Assembly (NCBI GenBank): GCA_963837395.1
Contig: CAWINI010000003.1
Span: forward strand, 310,001 to 374,000
Length of the DNA stretch: 64,000 bases
From: CAVZQN01 sp963837395
Lineage (GTDB): Bacteria > Acidobacteriota > HRBIN11 > JAKEFK01
Direction: 5' to 3'
Numbering within the stretch: the stretch's first letter is position 1; every line of letters starts with the position of its first letter. Made by a program: the position numbers and the translations under genes. Below, piece after piece: positions 44,569-51,931 of the stretch. The notes beneath the pieces were generated by a model that did no database searches, was not told the origin of the DNA, and saw nothing but the letters and a program-made list of their open reading frames with translations.

Positions 44569-44892
44569 CTAGCGACCGTGATCAGATACAACAAAAATAT
44601 TGTATTCATCACCCCCAAGAACTCCAATTTCGAGCTGCTCGAAATTCCGTAATGTTGATTCACTGATTGCACGAAGCTGAATAGCGCCGCCGGCATCAGT
44701 AATACCTAATTGAATATCCAAATCGCTGCCGTTGTTGTCATAGATTAGGTGCAACAAAACTGTGCCGCTAAAATCAGGTGTAAAAGTAAATCGTTTTTCT
44801 CCTTTATTTGGAACTGATCCCTTAACCAACGTAGCTTCAGAGATCAGAGTAATCATGCAAAACGCAAAGACTAAAGCCAGGATTTTTCTCAT
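44569..44892 (-). CDS. Secreted PPC-domain-like protein, N-terminal part (frameshifted)
   Basis: A 107-codon frame with a signal peptide (ILALVFAFCMITLISEA) and a beta-sandwich resembling bacterial pre-peptidase C-terminal domains: KRFTFTPDFSGTVLLHLIYDNNGSDLDIQL and YNIFVVSDHG. It stops at TAG just before the last strand, which is found in the neighbouring frame (SPFRLNFDGTF). Deleting one base, for instance one G of the GG near 44575, joins the frames into a protein of about 158 residues. Function is unknown; likely periplasmic or exported. Confidence 0.65.
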   Translation of the reverse strand: MRKILALVFAFCMITLISEATLVKGSVPNKGEKRFTFTPDFSGTVLLHLIYDNNGSDLDIQLGITDAGGAIQLRAISESTLRNFEQLEIGVLGGDEYNIFVVSDHGR

Positions 44893-45002
44893 TACTTAAT
44901 TTCTCCTATCAAAAGAGTCATGCTCGAAATAATAATCATGGGAAAAACATTTCGCCACGCCCTGCCCTCTAAGCGAGTAGATTTTATGGTTTAATACTGC
45001 CC

Positions 45003-46397
45003 ATGAAATCATTCACTTTAGTCGCCATTTTTGGGTTGTTTACGTCAATCGCCATCGCTGCTCCAGCCACCATGCGTCTGGATTATTACCACACAGGCAA
45101 TTGGGAACAGGAGTTCTTCAGTGTCGACCGGATTGTGATGGAACCGCTTCCATGGCCAGGGAATCCAAATCATCCTATCGATGACACAAATTTAGGCAAA
45201 TACCTATTTGAAGTAATCGATAGCCAAACCAACCGTATTCTTTATTCACGCGGATTTGCTTCAATCTATGGCGAATGGGAAACCACATCCGAAGCGCACG
45301 ACATCTATCGTACCTTTCAAGAATCATTACGCTTCCCTGCTCCCACTTCAAAAGTTCAAGTCGTGTTGAAGAAACGCGATAAGCAGAATGCATTTCGCGA
45401 AATATGGTCCACTGTAATCGATCCTGATGACATTTTTATTGATCGCGCGAAAATGCCTGCCCCCGGACCCTTATTGGAACTTGAAAAAAAGGGTGATCCT
45501 GCCCAAAAAGTTGATCTCCTTATTTTGGGAGATGGATACACTGAGAAAGAACGGGATAAGTTTGAAAAAGATGCGCGAAAATTGATTGAAATCTTGTTCA
45601 GCACTTCACCTTTTAAAGAGCGCCGCGCTGATTTTAATGTTTGGGGCATGTGCCCGATCTCAGCAGAAAGCGGAGTGTCACGTCCTTCAACCAAAACATA
45701 TCGAAGAACACCAGTTGGCGCGACTTACGACGTTTTTGGTTCTGAACGTTATGTTCTGTCATTTGAAAATCGCGCATTTCGTGATGTTGCTTCTTTCGCT
45801 CCTTATGAATTCGTTGAAATTCTTGTCAATCAGAACACTTATGGCGGTGGCGGAATTTTTGGCTTATATGCTACTGTGGCCGCGGATAGCAAGTGGGCAC
45901 CTTACATTTTCGTTCATGAATTTGGTCATCATTTCGCTGCGCTTGCGGATGAATATTACACTTCCGATGTTCCCACAGAACCAGCTGCAGATCGCGTTGA
46001 ACCATGGGAAGCGAATGTCACTGCGCTACTGGATCCAAAAAATTTGAAATGGAATGATCTGGTATCTCCCGGAACACCGATTCCCACTTCGTGGAATAAA
46101 GATGAATTTGAAAATTATTCGCGTGAAATTCAAAAGGAACGCCGGAAAATTCGTGCTGAGAATCGTCCGGAGTCAGAAATGGATGCGTTGTTCACAAAAG
46201 AAAAGGAACATGAAACGAAAGAGCTTGGTGCTGAGAAAAATGCAGGAAAAGTTGGAGCATTTGAAGGTGCAATGTATGAATCACGCGGTTATTATCGTCC
46301 GCAAGTTGATTGCATCATGTTCACGCGTAACGATGTTCCTTTTTGCAAAGTCTGCAAACATACAATTTCACGGATAATAGATTTATATGTGAAGTAA
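45003..46397 (+). CDS. M64 family (IgA-peptidase-like) metallopeptidase
   Basis: A 464-residue secreted enzyme. After a signal peptide (residues 1-19) comes the M64 N-terminal domain (MRLDYYHTGNWEQEFFSVDRI, FASIYGEWETT) and then the peptidase domain: DLLILGDGYTEKERDKF, and the zinc motif VHEFGHHFAALADEYY near residues 303-318, which supplies HExxH and a downstream acidic ligand. Near the C-terminus VDCIMF and PFCKVCKHTI carry conserved cysteines. The prototype of M64 cleaves IgA, but environmental members are general exopeptidase-like or unknown; only the fold is claimed here. Confidence 0.88.
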   Translation: MKSFTLVAIFGLFTSIAIAAPATMRLDYYHTGNWEQEFFSVDRIVMEPLPWPGNPNHPIDDTNLGKYLFEVIDSQTNRILYSRGFASIYGEWETTSEAHDIYRTFQESLRFPAPTSKVQVVLKKRDKQNAFREIWSTVIDPDDIFIDRAKMPAPGPLLELEKKGDPAQKVDLLILGDGYTEKERDKFEKDARKLIEILFSTSPFKERRADFNVWGMCPISAESGVSRPSTKTYRRTPVGATYDVFGSERYVLSFENRAFRDVASFAPYEFVEILVNQNTYGGGGIFGLYATVAADSKWAPYIFVHEFGHHFAALADEYYTSDVPTEPAADRVEPWEANVTALLDPKNLKWNDLVSPGTPIPTSWNKDEFENYSREIQKERRKIRAENRPESEMDALFTKEKEHETKELGAEKNAGKVGAFEGAMYESRGYYRPQVDCIMFTRNDVPFCKVCKHTISRIIDLYVK

Positions 46398-46400
46398 TAA

Positions 46401-46485
46401 TCGTACTCTTACTCGTACTCGTAATCTTAATCGAAATCTTGAGCTCGAGTACGATTAAGATTAAGAGTACGAGTAAGAGTAAGAG
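46401..46485. repeat. Long word-built palindrome before the 46491 gene
   Basis: Almost perfect inverted repeat centred on GAGCTC at 46441-46446. Each arm is about 40 bases made of the words ACTC, GTACTC, CTTAATC arranged as direct repeats. It starts 4 bp after the M64 stop and ends 5 bp before the next ATG, so it occupies the whole gap and overlaps any ribosome-binding site. Confidence 0.75.
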
Positions 46486-46490
46486 TTCTT

Positions 46491-46973
46491 ATGACACGAG
46501 TAAATCGAATTAGCGCATATCGACCGGCGGTGGCGATTTCCAGGATGCCGGAACAGGAAATCGCTTTTCTAAAAGAGCAGATGCGGCAACGCGCAGAGAT
46601 TGAAGAGCGAAGAAAGCGCGAGCAAGAACAAGCGCCACCAGAGCCACCAACACCGGAAGAAAAAGCTCAACGCCGTGCAGAACGTGTAATGGATGGCTCC
46701 GTACGAAAAGCCGCGATCCGACCAAATGATCCGACCGCAACGCCGGTGCTTTCAATTGCGGATTTGTTTGAGAAAGCAAAAATGGCGGGATTGCTGACCT
46801 CTGAAATAGAGTCCATTCAAGTTCGACTCAAAAAATTACGCGGCCAGGAACGTACACGTGAGCTTCGATTTTTACAAGATAAAATTTTACCTGCAAGAAA
46901 TTGTGCAGGCTTTAAGAATTTACACGGAAATTTCTTCGCTATCTGCACGCTATCCAGAACGACTCACAACTGA
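46491..46973 (+). CDS. Unknown protein, N-terminal part (apparent frameshift)
   Basis: A 160-codon frame. The first 130 residues are very charged, with an Arg/Glu-rich helix (QEIAFLKEQMRQRAEIEERR) and a Pro-rich linker. From about 46885 the sequence loses coherence and stops, while the frame one base ahead continues with QEIVQALRIYTEIS. Removing one T from either the TTTTT at 46869-46873 or the TTTT at 46885-46888 joins them to a protein of about 432 residues. I recognise no family. The start directly follows a long palindrome. Confidence 0.6.
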   Translation: MTRVNRISAYRPAVAISRMPEQEIAFLKEQMRQRAEIEERRKREQEQAPPEPPTPEEKAQRRAERVMDGSVRKAAIRPNDPTATPVLSIADLFEKAKMAGLLTSEIESIQVRLKKLRGQERTRELRFLQDKILPARNCAGFKNLHGNFFAICTLSRTTHN

Positions 46974-47790
46974 AATCGTGCAAGCTCTCACCGCAGGAGT
47001 TATTGAACGTCCTTCCGGCAAACACAAAATTCCGTCAGTTGTGTTACATCATCAAGATACTTTAGATGTGATCCTGTTGATCATGCAGTTCAGTCCCCAA
47101 GAATTTGAACAACTTTGCGGATTATTAAGCGAAGCTGCCTTGAGATCCGGACAAAAAGTTCGAAATGCAGAACCTGAAGTTGAGCGAGCTTTCATTTTGA
47201 AAGCTGCAGCCTTGCGCAGCAATCTGTTTACGAATCCAGATCCGCTGAATAAACTGCGGTGCATTGTTGGAATCCCAAATGAAGCAATGAATGAAGTTGA
47301 AGTGTTTGCATCGCGTATCCGTGGAATTCCTGCATTGGATTTAATTGACTTTGCAAGTAAACCGATCACCTTAGTGCCGGATCATCATGGGCCTGCGGAA
47401 CTAAATTCTGATATAGCTGCAACCACAAATTACCTCGCTCAAGGTTTTTTCAATGCTGATGGAGATTTCAAAACAGAATTATTGGAACTCTGGAGCCAAT
47501 CGATGGCATTACGTTTTGTTGAAGAAGGAGTTCAAACAAAAGAAATTGCGGAAGTTGTAAATCAATTGTCACATGTAGCCATACAGTTTGAGAAACGTTT
47601 CGAAAATGCTTCGACACAACAATTGGATGCGCCGACTCTTTCAGCAATTAAATTGATTTTGGAACCGGAAGAACTATCACAATATCCATCATTCTGGGAA
47701 TTGACGGACTCAGCGCGCAAATGGTTAACCGATTTGCGCGCGCTTGCAGCATTTACAATTCACTTAGATTCCATCCGCTCCTGGATGTGA
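46858..47790 (+). CDS. Unknown protein, C-terminal part (apparent frameshift)
   Basis: A 310-codon frame, mostly helical and acidic, with no signal peptide or recognised motif. It probably continues the preceding frame. If instead it is a separate gene, its ATG at 46858 has no ribosome-binding site. Soluble and likely cytoplasmic. A terminator follows 10 bp downstream. Confidence 0.65.
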   Translation: MSFDFYKIKFYLQEIVQALRIYTEISSLSARYPERLTTEIVQALTAGVIERPSGKHKIPSVVLHHQDTLDVILLIMQFSPQEFEQLCGLLSEAALRSGQKVRNAEPEVERAFILKAAALRSNLFTNPDPLNKLRCIVGIPNEAMNEVEVFASRIRGIPALDLIDFASKPITLVPDHHGPAELNSDIAATTNYLAQGFFNADGDFKTELLELWSQSMALRFVEEGVQTKEIAEVVNQLSHVAIQFEKRFENASTQQLDAPTLSAIKLILEPEELSQYPSFWELTDSARKWLTDLRALAAFTIHLDSIRSWM

Positions 47791-47800
47791 CCGAGCTCAA

Positions 47801-47906
47801 CCACCAAGAAACTAAGGACACCAAGTCAGGAAAGAGATTTTTTATTTTTCTGTATTAAAACTCTTTCTTATCTTTGTGATCGTGGTGTCTTTGTGGTTTT
47901 TTTTTC
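47801..47906 (+). terminator. Long imperfect hairpin with T-run between convergent genes
   Basis: CCACCAAGAAACTAAGGACACCAAG pairs in pieces with CGTGGTGTCTTTGTGG, and AAAGAGATTTT with AAAACTCTTT nearer the loop. The right arm ends in a run of nine T on the plus strand (from 47898). It ends the 47790 gene; the stop of the convergent ABC permease gene lies in the T-run. The words (accaag, gacaccaag) again repeat directly. Confidence 0.65.
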
Positions 47907-48969
47907 ACTCCCAGCGGAACATTTTGACTGCGAGTAAGCAGGAAAATGCTGCCCAGACCACGAGTCCGATTATTTGTTTGATGACTCCATGTAATGGCGA
48001 CCCTTCAATTGATATGCTGCGCAGTGCATCGGCTAGATATGTAAGCGGAAAGAAATTTGTGATGGCATACACAAAACCCGGAAGATTGCTCCGGCTAAAG
48101 AATATTCCTGATAAAACCATCATCGGAAACACTACCATATTTGCAAGTGGTGCAACTTGATCCTCTGATTTGGAAACTCCGGCAACCGCAAAACCCAATC
48201 CTAAAAATACGATTGCCCCTAAAATTCCCACAACAAAAAGATTAAAAAGATTCCCGGTGAAATGAAGATGAAAAAACACAATACCTATGCCGACCATCAG
48301 GACCATTTGAATCATTAAGACAAAGAGACGCGTAACCACATAAGCGAAAATAAAATCGTTTGGATTGATTGGAGTAACGCGAATCCGTTTTAGAATTCCA
48401 CGTTTCTTTAAATCAACGAATACGAAAGCGACTCCAAAGACACCGGTTTGCATAATCGACATCGCTACAACTCCGGGAACGAGAAAATCCATATATGTCA
48501 GCTTCCTGCCTTTGACTGATTGAGCTTCCAAAGTTGTGCGGTTAGCGTGAGCGCTTTGCAAAACGTTTTCATCGAGAGTTTGTTGGATCAACATCAGTCC
48601 AAGCCGCGCTTCTTGCGGCTTCGCATCATTCAAATACGCATCAACTTTTCCCCCGGCTGATCGGTTATAGCTTTGAGGAATAACAACGACAAGATCTCTT
48701 TCTCCTTTTTTAAGTTCTTGCAGTTCTGATTCTTTCGAGCCTTCATGAATGCGGATCGTTTGAATTTTTGTTAGTGTTTGAATCAGTTCAGCATTTGGAG
48801 GACCGCCAGGATGAACCACTCCAGTTTCAATGCGGCCGAATGAATCGAAGCGCACGAATCCAAACATGACGATCATGAAAATCGGGAAAAAGAATGTCCA
48901 GAAAACAGCTTCGCGTTCGCGGAAAAACATTTTCAGAGAGGAAGCAACCAATTTAAATTTCAAACGCAT
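47905..48969 (-). CDS. ABC-2 type transporter permease
   Basis: A 354-residue inner-membrane protein with the ABC-2 layout: one N-terminal helix (AVFWTFFFPIFMIVMFGFV), a large periplasmic loop of about 140 residues, then five helices at the C-terminus including VPGVVAMSIMQTGVF and PMMVLSGIFFSRSNLP. It forms the membrane half of an exporter with the ATPase gene 3 bp upstream. The substrate (drug, lipid or polysaccharide) cannot be told. Confidence 0.9.
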   Translation of the reverse strand: MRLKFKLVASSLKMFFREREAVFWTFFFPIFMIVMFGFVRFDSFGRIETGVVHPGGPPNAELIQTLTKIQTIRIHEGSKESELQELKKGERDLVVVIPQSYNRSAGGKVDAYLNDAKPQEARLGLMLIQQTLDENVLQSAHANRTTLEAQSVKGRKLTYMDFLVPGVVAMSIMQTGVFGVAFVFVDLKKRGILKRIRVTPINPNDFIFAYVVTRLFVLMIQMVLMVGIGIVFFHLHFTGNLFNLFVVGILGAIVFLGLGFAVAGVSKSEDQVAPLANMVVFPMMVLSGIFFSRSNLPGFVYAITNFFPLTYLADALRSISIEGSPLHGVIKQIIGLVVWAAFSCLLAVKMFRWE

Positions 48970-48972
48970 GTG

Positions 48973-49737
48973 TTATTCCTCATCACGTAATGAGTGCCCG
49001 GTTAAATCCAGAAATACATCCTCAAGCGTTGCGAGTCGTTCGACGCGAGGTTTTGTAAACCCTTTGGACAATAAGCCGTTGATTAATTCAGATGGCGGAG
49101 CAAGCGCAACAATTTTTCCCCGATCCATAATTGCTACACGATCGCACAATTCTTCCGCTTCTTCCATATAGTGAGTTGTTAGCACAATCGTCTTCCCTTC
49201 CGATCTGATCTGCTTTATGACTCCCCAAAGATGGCGACGCGCTTGTGGATCGAGACCGGTAGTTGGTTCATCCAGGAAGAGAACAACCGGATCGTTCACT
49301 AATGCCGCGGCAATTGAAAAGCGTTGTTTTTGTCCACCGGAAAGTTCTCGCGGTTTTGATTTTGCTTTATCTTCCAATTCAACTTCATGCAAAAGCTTGA
49401 TCGGATCAATTTCCCTTCCGTACATTTCACCAAATAACAGCAAAAGTTCTGTCAATTTCAATTGATCGAAAAATGCTGAGGATTGAAGCTGCACTCCGAT
49501 CCGCTTTTTAACTTCACGCGGATTCTTGCGAACATCCAATCCATCAATATTTATTTCACCACCATCAATCGGACGCAGTGTTTCGATCATTTCTAACGTT
49601 GAGGTCTTGCCTGCTCCATTTGGACCAAGAATTCCGAAGATTTCCTCTTTCCGAACTTCAAATGTAATGCGATCGACGGCTACAAGATCGCCGTACTTCT
49701 TATAGAGATCCTTCACCGCAAGAATTGTTTGGTTCAT
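48973..49737 (-). CDS. ABC transporter ATP-binding protein (DrrA/CcmA type)
   Basis: A 254-residue ATPase with Walker A GPNGAGKTS, Q-loop region, signature LSGGQKQR, Walker B VLFLDEPTTGLDP and H-loop LTTHYMEEAE. The C-terminal 40 residues (RLATLEDVFLDLTG) are typical of the DrrA/NatA group partnered by ABC-2 permeases. First gene of a two-gene operon, divergent from the propeller operon at 49967. Confidence 0.92.
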   Translation of the reverse strand: MNQTILAVKDLYKKYGDLVAVDRITFEVRKEEIFGILGPNGAGKTSTLEMIETLRPIDGGEINIDGLDVRKNPREVKKRIGVQLQSSAFFDQLKLTELLLLFGEMYGREIDPIKLLHEVELEDKAKSKPRELSGGQKQRFSIAAALVNDPVVLFLDEPTTGLDPQARRHLWGVIKQIRSEGKTIVLTTHYMEEAEELCDRVAIMDRGKIVALAPPSELINGLLSKGFTKPRVERLATLEDVFLDLTGHSLRDEE

Positions 49738-49754
49738 AAGTCCGTTAATTATAT

Positions 49755-49830
49755 GAGGCCCGGGCTTGCGGCGGTAGGGTACTGTTTAGAGGCCCGGCTT
49801 CCGCTCCCTACCTCCGCGAAGCCGGGCCTC
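49755..49830. repeat. GC-rich GAGGCCCGG palindromic repeat
   Basis: GAGGCCCGG opens the block and CCGGGCCTC closes it. Between them TTGCGGCGGTAGGG pairs with CCCTACCTCCGCGAA, and an extra GAGGCCCGGCTT copy sits in the middle (49790). The same word set recurs inside the gene at 54257. GC content is far above that of its surroundings. Confidence 0.75.
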
Positions 49831-49843
49831 AATTATTCCTTGA

Positions 49844-49857
49844 TTGATGTGCATCAA
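49844..49857. promoter_or_regulatory. FNR-type box (TTGAT-N4-ATCAA)
   Basis: TTGATGTGCATCAA is a perfect match to the FNR/DNR-family palindrome. It lies in the divergent gap, about 115 bp from both flanking starts (ABC ATPase and propeller gene). No convincing -10 box is positioned for class I or II activation, so the target and sign of regulation are open. Confidence 0.6.
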
Positions 49858-49966
49858 CGTAGTAATTTAGACGCGTGTTTGTGCGGGGCATGACACACTT
49901 GGGGATTTAGCACAACACCGTTAGGCTCGAATCTACTGGGAACGACGAGTAGCAACCAATTGGCAT

Positions 49967-51931
49967 GTGGGTTGCTGTAAGTCGAGGTGGAAGAGGAATA
50001 AGGAATTGAGGGGCAAAAAACTTCAAATCATCACCGCAGCAATTCTGCTTACGTTAACCGGAGTTGCGGCGATCACAATCAGCACAATCCGTCACGCTCA
50101 AGCCACGCTTCAAGCCGAAAAACAAAAGTTCGATCAAGCTCAAACTGTTGCAACTGAAACGCGCGTCTTCAATCCCGCACCATTAGCCGGAATCCGTTTA
50201 CTGTCAGGTCCGTTTACAGTTCATGATGCATTGGAATTCAAAGGCAAAATTTATGTAGCAGGCTCCGGCGGATTGATGATTCTGAATTCAAAAGGCCAGA
50301 CTGAACGAACCATTACAGCTGCGGATGGATTGCCTGCAACAGAACTTACTTCGCTTGCAGTTCTATCCGGGGAACTCTGGATCGGAACGAATGATGGTTT
50401 GATTCAATATTCGCGCGATACATGGCGGCATTTCCTTCCTGGAAATGTTGAACAACGCAAGATTACATCTTTGCTTGCAACCAATCATGGTGAGCTTTAC
50501 ATCGGCACAGTTGCCGGAGTCATCCGTTACGATGGCCGCACATTCGAACCATTTTATCCTTCGCAAATCGGACAAACTCGCATCACTCGCATGGCGGGTC
50601 AGGCGCATGAATTTTATATCGGCACCTTCAACTCAGGATTATTTGTTTTTGAAAGTGGAACCTTACATCACATAGACCGGGCTCAAGGATTGTTGGATCC
50701 AATGATTACGGATTTGCGTGCAACAAATCGCGGATGTTATGTTGCCACTCCACAAGGTTTGCAATTTTATGAAGATGATAGTTTTCAAACTGTTGCCGAA
50801 AACTTGTTTGTGGCCTCAGTTGAACCAGCATCAGATCAGATTTGGATATCCTCACCTGACCGCGGAGTAATTCCAATCAAATCAACTCCATCGCTTCATA
50901 AAATCCGGCTCTCATCATCAGGCCAGACTCTGCCGTCCGAAAACGACAACGCAATATTTTTGAAGCGGATCGGAAATTCCTTAACTGCATTTGGCCGAAA
51001 TCGTTTTTGGGTACTGAACAGCGGTCGATGGAAAGTCTGGAGTTCACCACAATTTACTTTAAGCGATAACAATGTGTCTGCGTTAATGCGCACACCCAAG
51101 GGTGAAATCTGGGTCGGCTATTTCGATCATGGAATCGATATTCTAAATTCTGATTTTATTCTGAAAACACATTTACAAGATGAGACTCTGACATTTATCA
51201 ATCATCTCTCAACTGATCAGGATGGCAACGTTTACATTTCCACAGCGAATGGATTTGTAGTTCTTGGCAATGATGGCGTACGTCATGTTTATCACGAATC
51301 CGATGGCTTATTGAGCGATCGCGTGATGCAAGCCGTTCCTTTAGATGCGCATGGAAAACGTGTAGCAATTGCAACTTCTCAAGGCTTTACGCTGAAAGAT
51401 GGTATTGCAATGAAATCAATCTTTGCATTTCATGGACTCATTAACAATCACGTTTACACCATTGCTGCGAATGGAGATCAACTGTATCTCGGAACTTTAG
51501 GTGGAATCTCACGCATTCGCGGATTGAATGTTTTGGAAAGCTGGACACAGGTTGATTCTGGATTAAAGCGGAATTGGGTGAATGCCCTTCTAACCGTTGA
51601 TCGAAAACTCCTGGTAGGAACTTATGGAAGCGGTATTCAGCTTCGAACAGAATCCGGTGATTGGATGCAATTCGAGGCGCTGCCTCAGGATTTCGAAGTG
51701 AATCCGAATGCTTTGTATACCGATAGCAAATTCGTATTTTGCGGAACACTGGATCGCGGCTTCTACGTTTACGATCCATCTGACAACATCTGGAAGCAAT
51801 TCGAATCCAATTTACCTTCGGCAAATGTAACCGCGTTTGCGCCGGCTGCTAATTCAATCCTGGTAGGCACCGTGAATGGTTTACTACAGATATCATATGA
51901 CAAACTTAGTACGCTTCCTGATCTTCGCTAG
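49967..51931 (+). CDS. Secreted Reg_prop beta-propeller protein
   Basis: A 654-residue protein (GTG start; a TTG at 50006 with AAGGA before it is an alternative). One N-terminal hydrophobic segment (IITAAILLTLTGVAAITI) anchors or exports it. The rest is a run of Reg_prop-type blades as in sensor regions of hybrid two-component systems: TSLAVLSGELWIGTNDGLIQY, GELYIGTVAGVIRYDG, GEIWVGYFDHGIDIL, and DQLYLGTLGGISRI. There is no kinase domain, so it is a stand-alone periplasmic propeller. Its end overlaps the start of the VIT-VWA gene. Confidence 0.85.
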   Translation: MGCCKSRWKRNKELRGKKLQIITAAILLTLTGVAAITISTIRHAQATLQAEKQKFDQAQTVATETRVFNPAPLAGIRLLSGPFTVHDALEFKGKIYVAGSGGLMILNSKGQTERTITAADGLPATELTSLAVLSGELWIGTNDGLIQYSRDTWRHFLPGNVEQRKITSLLATNHGELYIGTVAGVIRYDGRTFEPFYPSQIGQTRITRMAGQAHEFYIGTFNSGLFVFESGTLHHIDRAQGLLDPMITDLRATNRGCYVATPQGLQFYEDDSFQTVAENLFVASVEPASDQIWISSPDRGVIPIKSTPSLHKIRLSSSGQTLPSENDNAIFLKRIGNSLTAFGRNRFWVLNSGRWKVWSSPQFTLSDNNVSALMRTPKGEIWVGYFDHGIDILNSDFILKTHLQDETLTFINHLSTDQDGNVYISTANGFVVLGNDGVRHVYHESDGLLSDRVMQAVPLDAHGKRVAIATSQGFTLKDGIAMKSIFAFHGLINNHVYTIAANGDQLYLGTLGGISRIRGLNVLESWTQVDSGLKRNWVNALLTVDRKLLVGTYGSGIQLRTESGDWMQFEALPQDFEVNPNALYTDSKFVFCGTLDRGFYVYDPSDNIWKQFESNLPSANVTAFAPAANSILVGTVNGLLQISYDKLSTLPDLR

